Positions 50,841 to 60,665 of a stretch of 64,000 nucleotides of DNA are shown here, piece after piece (position 1 is the first letter of the stretch; the number at the start of each line of letters is the position of its first letter). The translations under genes were made by a program, and so were the position numbers. The notes under the pieces were generated by a model. That model was not told the origin of the DNA, did not search any database, and saw only the letters and a program-made list of their open reading frames with translations. The stretch is from contig JASJOS010000015.1 in NCBI GenBank assembly GCA_030068525.1, positions 1 to 64,000 of the forward strand, in the 5' to 3' direction. This DNA is from Xanthocytophaga flava. GTDB lineage: Bacteria; Bacteroidota; Bacteroidia; Cytophagales; 172606-1.

Positions 50841-53462
50841 TTATTTATCTAACTCTGCAGGGATATTTTCAACATTGAAGAATTTAATCGCATCATTTTC
50901 TTCATCATAGAACATTCCGACCACATCATCTTTGTTTATTTTGCCTGCCAGAATATCTTTTGACAGTTCATTGAGTATTAACCGTTGCATTACCCGTTTC
51001 AAAGGTCGTGCCCCAAATTGTGGGTCAAATCCTTTTTCTCCAAGTACATCCAACACCTCATTATTCGGTTCAATATGAATTCCACTTTCAGCCAACCGTT
51101 TCTGGATCTGACGGAACTGAATGTCCACAATTTTCCGGATTTCTTTCTTCGCCAGAGGCTGGAACATTACAATTTCATCTACCCGATTCAGGAATTCCGG
51201 ACGAATCATCTTCTTGAGTAAATCAATCACCTGCTCTTTGGTATCCTCAATGGTCTTCTCACGATTCCAGTCTTCCATCTTCTCAAAGTTATCCTGAATG
51301 ATGTTAGAACCCATATTGGATGTCATAATGATAATGGTATTCTTAAAGTTGGCTATCCGGCCTTTGTTGTCTGTTAACCGACCATCATCCAATACCTGTA
51401 ACAGAATATTAAATACATCCGGATGGGCTTTCTCAATTTCGTCTAGTAAGATTACCGAGTATGGTTTCCGGCGTACTGCTTCAGTCAACTGACCACCTTC
51501 ATCATATCCAACATATCCTGGAGGCGCACCTACCAGGCGACTCACTGCATGGCGCTCCTGATATTCTGACATATCAATACGTACCATCGCATTTTCATCA
51601 TTGAACAGATACTCAGCCAGTGCCTTAGCTACCTCGGTTTTACCAACTCCTGTAGTACCCAGGAATATGAACGAGCCAATGGGTCGTTTAGGATCCTGCA
51701 ACCCAGCCCGGCTACGACGAACGGCATCTGCAACAGCTTCGATTGCTTCACTTTGTCCTGCAATTCGTTTGCCCAGTTCTTCTTCCAGATGCAACAGCTT
51801 TTCTCGTTCGCTTTGTAGCATTTTAGACACAGGGATACCTGTCCACTTTGCTACTACTTCTGCAATATCTTCAGATGTTACTTCTTCCTTCAGCAAAGGC
51901 CGGTCAAGAGTTTTTACTTGTTTTTGAAGCTCTTCCAGTTTCTTTTGGGCTTCCACGATTTTTCCATAACGAAGTTCTGCCACCTTTCCATAATCACCGG
52001 AACGTTCAGCCTGTTCAGCTTCTACTTTATACTTTTCAATATCTTCTTTCTCTTTCTGAATCTCATCGATCAGACTTTTTTCATTCTGCCATTTGGCTTT
52101 CAGACTATCTCGTTGTTCATTCAGCTCTGCCAGTTCTTTGGAAAGAATAGCTTCTTTATCTCTATCATTTTCTCTACGGATCGCTTCCCGTTCAATTTCC
52201 AGCTGCATAATGCGACGGTTTATTTCATCCAGTTCTTCAGGTAAAGAATCCATCTCAATTCGGAGTTTGGAAGCTGCTTCGTCCATTAAATCGATAGCCT
52301 TATCTGGTAGGAAGCGGTCAGAAATGTATCTACTTGATAATTCTACAGCGGCAATCACCGCATCATCTTTAATCCGAACACCATGATGTAGTTCATATTT
52401 ATCTTTGATACCCCGAAGGATAGAAATGGCATCCTGTACATTGGGCTCATCTACAAATACAGCCTGAAAGCGACGTTCCAATGCTTTATCTTTCTCTACA
52501 TACTTCTGATATTCCTTTAAGGTGGTTGCACCAATAGCATGTAATTCACCACGAGCCAATGCAGGTTTTAATAAGTTGGCTGCATCCATTGCGCTTTCTC
52601 CACCACCACCAGCTCCAATCAGTGTATGTATCTCATCAATAAACATGATAATTTCACCATTGGAATCTGTAACCTCTTTGATGACAGATTTTAGACGCTC
52701 TTCAAATTCTCCTTTGTATTTCGCGCCTGCAATCAAAAGTCCCATATCCAGAGACATTAATGTCTTAGACTTCAGGTTTTCAGGAACGTCACCATTAACG
52801 ATCCGCTGTGCTAATCCTTCAACAATGGCAGTCTTACCAACGCCAGGCTCTCCAAGCAGAATTGGATTATTTTTGGTTCTCCGTGAAAGGATCTGTAATA
52901 CACGTCTGATTTCTTCATCACGACCGATTACAGGATCAATTTTACCTTGTCGTGCCCGTTCAGTTAAATTAATAGAATATTTCTCTAATGAACGGTACTT
53001 ACCTTCTGCATGTTGATCTGTCACTTTATTTCCTCCCCGTAATTCTTTAATCGCATTTTTTAATGCTTTTTCGTTAATACCTGCATCTTTTAGTATCTGT
53101 GCTGTACGGTCACGGCCTGCAAAAAGGCCTAAAAGAATATGTTCAACAGATACAAATTCATCTCCCCATTCGCCTAACATACCTTCTGCTTTTTGAAGAG
53201 CCGCAGCCGCATCATTACCCAGATAAGGATTCCCTCCACTTACTTTCGGATAGGCCTGAACTATTTCGTTCAGACGTGTCTCCAATGCTTTTTGATTTAC
53301 ATTTAGCTTCTTTAATAAGAAGCCAATCAGATTCTCATCAGATTGAAGTATGGCTTGCAGCAAATGACCAGTTTCAACGGCTTGCTGGCCATGGCTTAAG
53401 GCAACCTCAGAGGCCAGTTGAATGACTTCCTGAGATTTAACGGTATATTTGTTAAAATTCAT
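50841..53462 (-). CDS. clpB: ATP-dependent protein disaggregase ClpB
   Basis: The domain order is N-domain (about residues 1-145), AAA-1 with Walker [10 protein letters not shown], the long ClpB middle coiled coil (about 400-530, rich in Glu/Lys/Arg) and AAA-2 with GTTGVGKTE. The C-terminal small domain has [13 protein letters not shown]. With Hsp70 partners it extracts proteins from aggregates after heat stress. 873 residues is normal. The long middle domain separates it from ClpA/ClpC. I could not recognise a heat-shock promoter upstream. Confidence 0.97.
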   Translation of the reverse strand: MNFNKYTVKSQEVIQLASEVALSHGQQAVETGHLLQAILQSDENLIGFLLKKLNVNQKALETRLNEIVQAYPKVSGGNPYLGNDAAAALQKAEGMLGEWGDEFVSVEHILLGLFAGRDRTAQILKDAGINEKALKNAIKELRGGNKVTDQHAEGKYRSLEKYSINLTERARQGKIDPVIGRDEEIRRVLQILSRRTKNNPILLGEPGVGKTAIVEGLAQRIVNGDVPENLKSKTLMSLDMGLLIAGAKYKGEFEERLKSVIKEVTDSNGEIIMFIDEIHTLIGAGGGGESAMDAANLLKPALARGELHAIGATTLKEYQKYVEKDKALERRFQAVFVDEPNVQDAISILRGIKDKYELHHGVRIKDDAVIAAVELSSRYISDRFLPDKAIDLMDEAASKLRIEMDSLPEELDEINRRIMQLEIEREAIRRENDRDKEAILSKELAELNEQRDSLKAKWQNEKSLIDEIQKEKEDIEKYKVEAEQAERSGDYGKVAELRYGKIVEAQKKLEELQKQVKTLDRPLLKEEVTSEDIAEVVAKWTGIPVSKMLQSEREKLLHLEEELGKRIAGQSEAIEAVADAVRRSRAGLQDPKRPIGSFIFLGTTGVGKTEVAKALAEYLFNDENAMVRIDMSEYQERHAVSRLVGAPPGYVGYDEGGQLTEAVRRKPYSVILLDEIEKAHPDVFNILLQVLDDGRLTDNKGRIANFKNTIIIMTSNMGSNIIQDNFEKMEDWNREKTIEDTKEQVIDLLKKMIRPEFLNRVDEIVMFQPLAKKEIRKIVDIQFRQIQKRLAESGIHIEPNNEVLDVLGEKGFDPQFGARPLKRVMQRLILNELSKDILAGKINKDDVVGMFYDEENDAIKFFNVENIPAELDK

Positions 53463-53747
53463 AGTGGTTTAATTTCTAGGGTTGATAGCTATAGTTTTCA
53501 TAAGTTATAGTATTTTATCCTGTGTAAGCAAATAGAATGATTAGTATCACCACTTTATTTTTTATTTCTTACAAATTCTGGACACTGTCTATCTATCAAA
53601 TAAAAATCCATTCCTTAAAAAGCTGAAAATATGTCCGTTTTCTTCTGTTTTTAGAGGATAATCAGCCATTTTGGCATTTTGAGCCCATCCTGTATCAAAA
53701 ATGTAGCAGAATTGTCAGCATAAGTAAAAAAATACCATTATGAGGAT
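53463..53747. other. 285-bp intergenic stretch upstream of clpB
   Basis: This AT-rich region lies between the clpB start and the terminator of the ABC permease gene. I see no TAnnTTTG element in the clpB direction, no inverted repeat that looks like CIRCE, and no small reading frame worth calling. It must hold the clpB promoter. Confidence 0.4.
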
Positions 53748-53783
53748 AAAAAAAGAGGGTACTTGATGAAAAGTACCCTCTTT
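53748..53783 (-). terminator. terminator of the ABC exporter operon
   Basis: A 13-bp perfect stem (aaagagggtactt / aagtaccctcttt) with a six-base loop is followed on the minus strand by a run of T. It lies 22 bases after the permease stop codon. Confidence 0.88.
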
Positions 53784-53804
53784 CTATAAAAGATAATCAG
53801 CAAG

Positions 53805-55130
53805 TTATCCCTTGTAGAAAAGCCATTTTGAAAGTTCTTTATAACTTACCTTTTTCCCATACATGAGAATTCCTACTCTGTAAATACGGGCTGCCAACCA
53901 GGTGGTAGCTAAAAAGCCTCCAATCAATAACGCCATAGATAATGCAATTTCCCACAATGGTGGATTAAATGGCAGTCGGATAAGCATAATGATAGGTGAG
54001 GTGAGAGGAATAATAGAAGTCCAGAATGCAATAGAACTATCCGGATTCTGGACAATATAAGTAGCTATTACAATAGAAAAGATAAGTGGAACACTGATAG
54101 GAAACATAAACTGTTGTGTGTCTGTATCTGCATCAGAGGCTGCTCCAACTGCTGCAAATAATGCACTATACATCAGATAGCCAAAAAGAAAGTAAAAAAG
54201 CAGACAAGCAATAATCTTGGTGAAGTTGATAGTTGCCAGACCTTTATAAATATCTTTTGCCTGTAAACCAGGTTTCTTTTGAACCTCTTTCAATTGTGAT
54301 AGACCAGGTTGGCGATTTTCAACTTGCTGCATCATGGTTTGCTGATCTATACCCAGGGTTTGTGCTGTTCCATAGATAATTCCAAATCCCAACAATAACC
54401 ATAAAAGAAACTGAGTCAGACCTACCAGAGCAATACCGATGATCTTACCCATCATTAACTGAAAGGGTTTGACAGAAGAAATCATAACTTCTACAATCCG
54501 GTTGGTCTTTTCTTCCAGAATGCCTCGCATCACTTGTACACCATACAGGAATATAGATATATAGATGATGAAGGCTGATATGTACCCAACAATAGAAGAG
54601 GCGATTACATTGCTTTCCTGTTCTTTTTCTTCCTCCAGATTGGCGGTATTGACAGCTATTTCATACGATTCAATCTGTTTTAACAAATCTGTATCTATAT
54701 TGGCTTGTTTCAATTGTAAATCCTGTATCTTTTTCTGGATAGTTTCCTGTACTTTATCTTCGACTTCAATGCTGGCACCTTTTTTGGAAAAAAGTTCAAC
54801 TTCCCGATTATGCGTTTTATCCAAAATAGATTTTGGGATGTAAAGTACTGCGTAATACTTATCCTGTCGAACTTGTTCCTTTGCAACTGCCAAAGATGTA
54901 TTGATAGGAGCAAAGCTAATATTTTTGTTGTTTTCAAAGCTTTGGCTAAACAAACCACTCTCGTCGATGACAGCAATGGTTCTTTTTTCTCCTTCACGTA
55001 ACATCAGATAGGCTGGAACAATGTAAATACATGCAAGGAGAACAGGACCTAATATGGTCATGATTAGAAAAGACTTTTTGCGGACACGTACCAGGTATTC
55101 ACGTTGTATAATCAGGGAGATAATTCTCAT
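53805..55130 (-). CDS. ABC-2 type transporter permease (NatB-like)
   Basis: One membrane helix at residues about 22-43 is followed by a large periplasmic domain (about 45-185, KRTIAVIDESGLF and EVELFSKKGASIEVE) and then five helices (about 185-430). This is the ABC-2/NatB plan of exporters such as the Bacillus sodium extruder. LEEKTNRIVEVMISSVKPFQLMMGKIIG is the family's cytoplasmic coupling helix. The ATPase gene lies 62 bp upstream. Substrate unknown. Confidence 0.88.
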   Translation of the reverse strand: MRIISLIIQREYLVRVRKKSFLIMTILGPVLLACIYIVPAYLMLREGEKRTIAVIDESGLFSQSFENNKNISFAPINTSLAVAKEQVRQDKYYAVLYIPKSILDKTHNREVELFSKKGASIEVEDKVQETIQKKIQDLQLKQANIDTDLLKQIESYEIAVNTANLEEEKEQESNVIASSIVGYISAFIIYISIFLYGVQVMRGILEEKTNRIVEVMISSVKPFQLMMGKIIGIALVGLTQFLLWLLLGFGIIYGTAQTLGIDQQTMMQQVENRQPGLSQLKEVQKKPGLQAKDIYKGLATINFTKIIACLLFYFLFGYLMYSALFAAVGAASDADTDTQQFMFPISVPLIFSIVIATYIVQNPDSSIAFWTSIIPLTSPIIMLIRLPFNPPLWEIALSMALLIGGFLATTWLAARIYRVGILMYGKKVSYKELSKWLFYKG

Positions 55131-55192
55131 ATTTCAGGCTTTTGGTTTAATTGTTTGATAGGTTACAAAAAAAGATGGATGAGTATTGGCTA

Positions 55193-56131
55193 TCAAACAG
55201 TAATAGCAGATGGTTCAATGGTTGTTCCCGTCCCTGTGACACTTCGGATAAAGATATCATTCATGGAAGGAATGTTCTCAATAAAAGAATGTATCTGAAT
55301 TTGTGGTATCAGAATCTGTAATAAGTCATTTGGTGAAGCTTCATTAGAAATTTTAATAGAAGCCTTAATATGATTTTCTTCGAGTTGTTGCAGATCGAGT
55401 AGTTGAAATTCTGACGGAAGCGTTCCCAGAGAGCCTTCTCCCTCTAATACATAGGTGTTTGTTCTGTATTGCCGTCTGATTTGTTTGGTTGCTCCATCCA
55501 GTATTTTTTGAGACTGATGAATTAATGCGATGTAGTCACACATTTCTTCTACCGATTCCATCCTATGGGTTGAAAAGATGATGGTACAGCCATTTTGTTT
55601 TAATTGTATGATTTCGTCTTTTATCAGATTTGCATTTACTGGGTCAAATCCGGTAAAGGGTTCATCCAATATCAACAACTCAGGTTCATGTAGTACTGTA
55701 GCAATAAATTGTACCTTTTGTTGCATCCCTTTCGACAGATCTTCTACATTTTTATTCCACCATTCCTTTATATCAAATTTGATAAACCATTGTTTGAGTT
55801 TATCTGTTGCTTCTCGCTTTGTCATGCCCTTGAGTTGTGCCAAATACTGTAGTTGTTCGCCTACTTTCATTTTCTTGTAGAGTCCTCGTTCTTCTGGTAG
55901 GTAACCAATACGCTTAATATGGGCAGGGGATAATTTTTCTCCTGCAAATAAGACTTCACCTTTGTCTGGTGCGGTGATTTGTGTGATGATGCGAATTAGC
56001 GATGTTTTTCCTGCACCATTTGGGCCTAGTAAACCAAAAATGCTGCCTTTAGGAATTTCAATGCTTACATCATTAAGGGCTGTGTGGTTTGCATAGCGTT
56101 TCGTAATATGGCGTGCTGAGAGAAGACTCAT
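55193..56131 (-). CDS. ABC transporter ATPase (NatA-like, with C-terminal DUF4162-type domain)
   Basis: Walker A GPNGAGKT (residues 36-43), signature LSKGMQQKVQ, Walker B LLILDEPFTGFDP and the switch FSTHRMESVEEMCD are all intact. The extra C-terminal 80 residues match the domain that follows NatA-like ATPases. It powers the permease encoded directly downstream. 312 residues is normal. No solute-binding protein is encoded nearby, in line with an exporter. Confidence 0.93.
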   Translation of the reverse strand: MSLLSARHITKRYANHTALNDVSIEIPKGSIFGLLGPNGAGKTSLIRIITQITAPDKGEVLFAGEKLSPAHIKRIGYLPEERGLYKKMKVGEQLQYLAQLKGMTKREATDKLKQWFIKFDIKEWWNKNVEDLSKGMQQKVQFIATVLHEPELLILDEPFTGFDPVNANLIKDEIIQLKQNGCTIIFSTHRMESVEEMCDYIALIHQSQKILDGATKQIRRQYRTNTYVLEGEGSLGTLPSEFQLLDLQQLEENHIKASIKISNEASPNDLLQILIPQIQIHSFIENIPSMNDIFIRSVTGTGTTIEPSAITV

Positions 56132-56480
56132 AGAAAATACTCAATTAGAGAAGTTAAGGATGTATTGCCTGAGTTCAGGAAACTTTGGCAAATTAGGGAA
56201 ATCATTCTTTAATGAAAAACGATTTCCAGGGTAACCCGTTCGGAAAGGTATATAAATAATCTGTTGATTTGTATGGTTATCACTAGAATACTTGTAACAC
56301 TGATTATGTCTCCATTGTATTTGACTGATCAAAAGAGCAGAACTCATGAGAGTAGTTACTAGTAAGAATTAGCATCTTAGTATATAGAGAACGAATATTT
56401 CTTAACTTTTTTTATCTTCCTTAAAACTTTTCTGCATCACTGGGCATCTACAGAGTATATTTTAACCAACCTGATTCTGT
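56132..56480. other. 349-bp divergent intergenic stretch
   Basis: This gap separates the divergent ABC ATPase and ECF sigma genes and must carry both promoters. A 68-codon minus-strand frame (56141-56347) lacks a recognisable domain and is not called. I see no exact TAnnTTTG element in either direction. Confidence 0.35.
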
Positions 56481-57083
56481 TTGGAACCTAAACTTTACAC
56501 TGATTCGTGGATACGTCAAGCCCAGCAAGGCAGCCAAGCGGACTTTAACCGGTTGGTGAAGTATTGGTATCCACGCATTTACAACTTCACTTATAAATAT
56601 TTTGCCGACCATGATATGGCTATGGATATTACCCAGCAAACGTTTATAACTGTTCATAAAAATCTTTCCGGACTTCAATCAGTTGAACAATTTCGTAGTT
56701 GGTTATATCGGATTGCTACCAATTGCTGCCATCAGGAGAGTAGGAGGCAAAAGCGAAAAAAAATGTTTTCATTTAGCTTTTGGCAACGGGATTCTGATAA
56801 TGACAAAGAAATTTCTATTGATGACAGATGGGTTGCTGAAGCAGATGTAGAGACAGAGCGAACAGAAGCAGCAGAATATGTCCTAAAAGCATTACATCAA
56901 TTGCCTGCTGAACAACGTGTAGTGGTTATTATGAAAGAATATGAGGGATTAAAATTCAGAGAAATTGCTGCTGCATTGGAAGTCTCTGAAAACACCGTCA
57001 AATCCAGAATGTATTACGGTCTGGAAAACATGCGGAAACAATTGGAGAAATGGAAGGTAACCAAAGATATGATCTATTTTTAA
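56481..57083 (+). CDS. ECF-type RNA polymerase sigma factor
   Basis: Sigma region 2 is FNRLVKYWYPRIYNFTYKYFADHDMAMDITQQTFITVHKNL (about residues 22-62), with RSWLYRIATNCCHQESRRQKR after it. Region 4 is LHQLPAEQRVVVIMKEYEGLKFREIAAALEVSENTVKSRMYYGLENMRKQL (about 136-187). Translation appears to start at a TTG, because the first in-frame ATG lies inside region 2. A gene for a membrane anti-sigma-like protein follows after 51 bp. The stimulus is unknown. Confidence 0.92.
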   Translation: MEPKLYTDSWIRQAQQGSQADFNRLVKYWYPRIYNFTYKYFADHDMAMDITQQTFITVHKNLSGLQSVEQFRSWLYRIATNCCHQESRRQKRKKMFSFSFWQRDSDNDKEISIDDRWVAEADVETERTEAAEYVLKALHQLPAEQRVVVIMKEYEGLKFREIAAALEVSENTVKSRMYYGLENMRKQLEKWKVTKDMIYF

Positions 57084-57134
57084 AATACTCTAAAGCCAAT
57101 ATTCAGTAAGATTAAAAGTTGATAAATAAACATT

Positions 57135-57980
57135 ATGAAAAGTGTTACTAAAAATACGCTGATTGCTTATTTGTATGGTGAGCTTGATGAAGCAGAAGCA
57201 GCACAGGTAAAACAATATCTAGAAGAAAATGCGGCTGCCAGACAGGAATGGGAGCGGTTGTCTGCTACCAGATTAAAACTTCAGCAAGTAGAAGATGAGT
57301 CAATTGAAGAACCCATCTTTCGGAAACAGCAGAAAATACAAATAAATACACATGAAGGGAAATGGAAGAAATGGGCTGTAGCTGCTGCCATCTTTGTAGG
57401 AATACTATATAGTGTTGCATGGATGAACATACGAATAAGCCTGCACAATAATGAACTGTCGATAAGATTAGGAAAGGATAGTGAAACTAGTACAAAGGAA
57501 GTGTTACCATCAGCAAATACATTGGCTTCGATTACTACATCAGACACAGCAAAGCTATCGCAGATACATACTATAACTAATGATAGTGTTGCCCTCAAAC
57601 GAATTGCATTACTGGAGCAAAAGTTGCAACGCCAGATCTATGCTCTTCAGATGCAACAATCTGTATTGCAAAAGCATCAAACAGGACTAACATCAGAACA
57701 GGTGGCTGGCCTGATGAATGATTTGCAACAGGAAAACTTTGAAACAATGCAACAACTCTTGTCTTCTGCAGGACAACAGCAACAATTGTATTCTCAGCAG
57801 CTGTTATCCCAGCTTACAGATTATCTAGCTACTCAACGCAAAGACGATCTGCAAAAGATTAATGCTGTCTTAAATAACATTGTACAGAATACAGATCAGA
57901 AACAGCAACAGACAGATTTTCTATTGACTCAGGTAATCTCCAAATTAAACGAAGGTGAGAAACTCAAAGAAGCAAATTAA
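57135..57980 (+). CDS. putative membrane anti-sigma factor
   Basis: The N-terminal 60 residues (TLIAYLYGELDEAEAAQVKQYLEENAAARQEWERL) look like an anti-sigma domain without the zinc His/Cys pattern. One membrane helix (about residues 79-97, KKWAVAAAIFVGILYSVAW) follows, then a periplasmic part. The last 120 residues are very Gln-rich and probably coiled coil (LLEQKLQRQIYALQMQQS onwards). Position directly after the sigma gene supports the role. Likely it holds the sigma factor at the inner membrane until a signal arrives. Confidence 0.75.
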   Translation: MKSVTKNTLIAYLYGELDEAEAAQVKQYLEENAAARQEWERLSATRLKLQQVEDESIEEPIFRKQQKIQINTHEGKWKKWAVAAAIFVGILYSVAWMNIRISLHNNELSIRLGKDSETSTKEVLPSANTLASITTSDTAKLSQIHTITNDSVALKRIALLEQKLQRQIYALQMQQSVLQKHQTGLTSEQVAGLMNDLQQENFETMQQLLSSAGQQQQLYSQQLLSQLTDYLATQRKDDLQKINAVLNNIVQNTDQKQQQTDFLLTQVISKLNEGEKLKEAN

Positions 57981-58062
57981 TTAATATTGATACTCTTCTT
58001 ATTTGGCGCCAGGTAAGTGGAGTAAAAGAAGAATTGTCAATTACAATACAAAAAACACTACT

Positions 58063-59466
58063 ATGCTATCCTATACACAAAATATAACAAATACGATGCG
58101 TCATATGCTGAAAATTACAGGATGTATCACAATGGTTTTATACTCAGTTGTTGTACAAGCTCAGAAAGTAGCAGACACCACCCGGTTTCAACGCGATGAG
58201 GAAGTTCTGAGAACTGTTTTACTAGAATACTTTAAAGAGGCCAATCCTGATAAGAAATCCCGGCGAGTAATAACACAAAACGGAGAAGTGCATTATTTTC
58301 CTGGATTTGGATTATTGATTTCTGCCCCCACTTATACAAATTCTTTAGGGGTAAAAGTCATTAATGGTGATGCTTACTACTATAAATTTAATATGGATGA
58401 AGAAGATAGTGATGACGATGATACTAATAAAACACCACCCGCTACTAAAGTTATAGAAAAGGAACAGATCATAACACTTATGAAAGGATTTTTGAGTAGT
58501 TATGGAAATTTGTTTGGTTTTGTAAAGCCAGGAGAGAAGATATTCTTTTATTACGATAAGAGATATGACCAGGAGAGGAAATATAATTCTCAAGACAAAA
58601 CAGCAAAACCTGAACGTATATTGTTTGAGTTTAGCCAGGAAGACACAAGAATGGCTGGTCAGGACCTGGCTGCTAAAACAAAAGTAACTGTAGAACCTAT
58701 TGATAAAACCAGTAAACCAGAATACGAGATAATGGGCAAGATCTTTACCAATCTCTTCGGAAATGGGTTTGATAAATCATTTGTTACAGCAGATAATAAT
58801 TTTGTGTATTTCAATGGATTGGAAAAAAGCACTACAAAGGAGAGATATGAATTTTTTAAAGGATTAGGAGTAATTTATAACTTCTCTGTCAATTACAATA
58901 GAAGTTTAAAGCTTCATGGAGTTGCTACTATGAATACAAGTAGTGATGTCAGTTCAAATTACAAAAGTATGACTATCACCAGACCTGCAATTGCTGGAAG
59001 TGGTGCAGTTACAATAGTTTCAGAGTCAGAAGAGGAAGTGACAACCTCTGCAAAGTCTGAAAAAGGAAAAGCAAAAAATAAAAGTAAAAAGGAAGATAAA
59101 TCTTTAGAACCTGTACAAGTTATGGGTACCGCCTCTTCCAGTGAGAAGACCGGAAAAAGCAAGGATACTCAGACAAGTGTACAAGACTATGCTAGCTTTA
59201 TTAATGAAGTAAAAGCATATATGATTGAATATGGTCGTACACTTCGGACACTAGCTCCAACCGAACGACTTGTGGTAAATATTTCTATTAATACATGGAA
59301 CAAAGAAACTATACCGCAAAAAGTAGAGCTTTCCGTACCGAAAACTGTATTGGATGAATATGATAAACAAGGTTTAACTCTGGCAGAAGCAATTAGTAAA
59401 ATCAGGGTTAGTGAACAAAAACATAAAGCATCATCACACAATATTCAATTTCAATGGTCTAAATAG
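58063..59466 (+). CDS. exported protein of unknown function in the sigma operon
   Basis: A signal peptide ends around VVVQAQ. The ATG at 58063 is chosen because the frame's earlier TTG (58003) would add 20 unlikely residues; Met at 58096 or 58105 is also possible. The mature part has a folded-looking first half (VLRTVLLEYFKEANPDKKSRR, FPGFGLLISAPTYTNSLGVKV), an acidic run (DEEDSDDDDTN), and near residues 330-380 a Ser/Lys-rich disordered stretch. I do not recognise a domain. It is the third gene after sigma and anti-sigma, so it may sense or respond to the same envelope stress. Confidence 0.72.
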   Translation: MLSYTQNITNTMRHMLKITGCITMVLYSVVVQAQKVADTTRFQRDEEVLRTVLLEYFKEANPDKKSRRVITQNGEVHYFPGFGLLISAPTYTNSLGVKVINGDAYYYKFNMDEEDSDDDDTNKTPPATKVIEKEQIITLMKGFLSSYGNLFGFVKPGEKIFFYYDKRYDQERKYNSQDKTAKPERILFEFSQEDTRMAGQDLAAKTKVTVEPIDKTSKPEYEIMGKIFTNLFGNGFDKSFVTADNNFVYFNGLEKSTTKERYEFFKGLGVIYNFSVNYNRSLKLHGVATMNTSSDVSSNYKSMTITRPAIAGSGAVTIVSESEEEVTTSAKSEKGKAKNKSKKEDKSLEPVQVMGTASSSEKTGKSKDTQTSVQDYASFINEVKAYMIEYGRTLRTLAPTERLVVNISINTWNKETIPQKVELSVPKTVLDEYDKQGLTLAEAISKIRVSEQKHKASSHNIQFQWSK

Positions 59467-59531
59467 AAAGATTAGTATTACCTTGGATTGGAAAGGCACA
59501 ATGTTTTTGTAAATACTAAAAAGAACATATT

Positions 59532-59987
59532 ATGGAACTTACAGAATACAAAAAGCAAATTATCCAATCTTGTCGTAAAGCCTTAGAGGCTTCCGAACAG
59601 GTAACCCAACAGACTATTACTCAGAGAATAACAGATGCTACAGATAGTGATGAAGAAGGATGGAGTGACAAGTATGAGTCAAAAGATGAGGAAATGATTG
59701 AGGATAACAGACAATTGGAGCCTCATATGGATTTTCTACGTCAGGAATTGGTACAATTGGATGGAATTGACGAAGTTGCTATCAATGCTGAAGTAGGAAA
59801 ATGGGCTGTTGTTATTACAGATTCTATTCATTTCTTTATTGGAGTAAGTACACCATTCAAAGTAAATGGAGAGGATTTTATGGCTATTTCTACTAACGCT
59901 CCTATTTACTCCGTTATGAAAGGTAAAAAAGAAGGAGATAAATTTAGTTTTAATGGAAAAAACTATAAGATAAAGCAGGTATTCTAA
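59532..59987 (+). CDS. small protein with GreA/GreB C-terminal-like domain
   Basis: The last 30 residues (NAPIYSVMKGKKEGDKFSFNGKNYKIKQVF) resemble the end of GreA, where 'SPLG.ALLGKK.GD.V......Y.I..I' forms the FKBP-like domain that binds RNA polymerase. The first half is acidic and helical (ATDSDEEGWSDKYESKDEEMIED) and lacks the long GreA coiled coil with its catalytic acidic tip. It could act on RNA polymerase in another way, like Rnk. The homology is weak and should be tested. The protein has 151 residues and lies 65 bp after the sigma operon's third gene. Confidence 0.6.
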   Translation: MELTEYKKQIIQSCRKALEASEQVTQQTITQRITDATDSDEEGWSDKYESKDEEMIEDNRQLEPHMDFLRQELVQLDGIDEVAINAEVGKWAVVITDSIHFFIGVSTPFKVNGEDFMAISTNAPIYSVMKGKKEGDKFSFNGKNYKIKQVF

Positions 59988-60008
59988 GGAGTTTATTAAA
60001 ATAGTTAT

Positions 60009-60059
60009 AAAAGTGCCTTGTTAGTCTCATATATTATCTGAGATTACCAAGGCACTTTT
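60009..60059. terminator. terminator after the GreA-C-like gene
   Basis: aaaagtgccttg (60009-60020) pairs perfectly with caaggcactttt (60048-60059). An inner stem tagtctca / tgagatta (one G-T pair) lengthens it. T-rich bases follow, so it would terminate plus-strand transcripts. Confidence 0.82.
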
Positions 60060-60665
60060 CTTTGTTTATAGTTTAGCTCACAACTTTGAAAGATATGAGA
60101 GATAAAAATATTCAAATCATAGCATAATATGTAAATACTATACACGTGTAAGGTTCTGTGATAATTTTACATTATTTTGAGTTGTAATTGTTTGGTGTTA
60201 CCTGGAATCATGCTGATAAATTTGAGAAAGGGATAAATAGGACTAAGCTAATGGGTTGAATATTAAGTATATGGTTTTTAAGCTATAAGTTTAGTCTGAT
60301 TTTATTGCAGATGGAAGAAAAATACATTTTATTCATTTTCAATTATCAATAAATTATGAATAAGTTTTTCTTTACGTTTGAGAATAGATTTTTTTTTGAG
60401 TAAATATTACTGAATTGATGAAAGTTTTTTAATAGATTCAAATGCTCAAGTCATTATTGATCAGTATATTATTCCCAACTAAAGGATATTCAGTAAAGTA
60501 GGTACACTAGTAGCTGCTTAAAACTGTAAATAGTTTTCTTTAGTGATCTGTTGTGTCTGAATATAAGCAGGCTACTAAATTGTAAAAATAGTAAAGTATT
60601 ATCTTGGAAAGAGGTAACACTAATTTGTGTATAAACGAAATCACTGCTCCTTTAACTTTCATCAA
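60060..60665. other. 606-bp AT-rich intergenic stretch
   Basis: No reading frame above about 20 codons with a plausible start is visible, nor a convincing RNA gene. One exact TAnnTTTG element, tacgtttg, is at 60373-60380 but lacks a TTG at proper spacing and lies 285 bp before the TPR gene. The stretch most likely carries the TPR gene's promoter and a long leader. Confidence 0.4.

Noticed and set aside
52522-53016. 164-codon open frame antisense to clpB
   Set aside because: It lies fully inside clpB on the other strand, and its Ser-rich product follows from the codon pattern of clpB. Similar antisense frames at 51601-51927 and 51848-52244 were dismissed for the same reason.
56141-56347. 68-codon frame just upstream of the ABC ATPase gene
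   Set aside because: The product has no recognisable domain, and the region must hold two divergent promoters. Its closeness to the ATPase gene alone is not enough.
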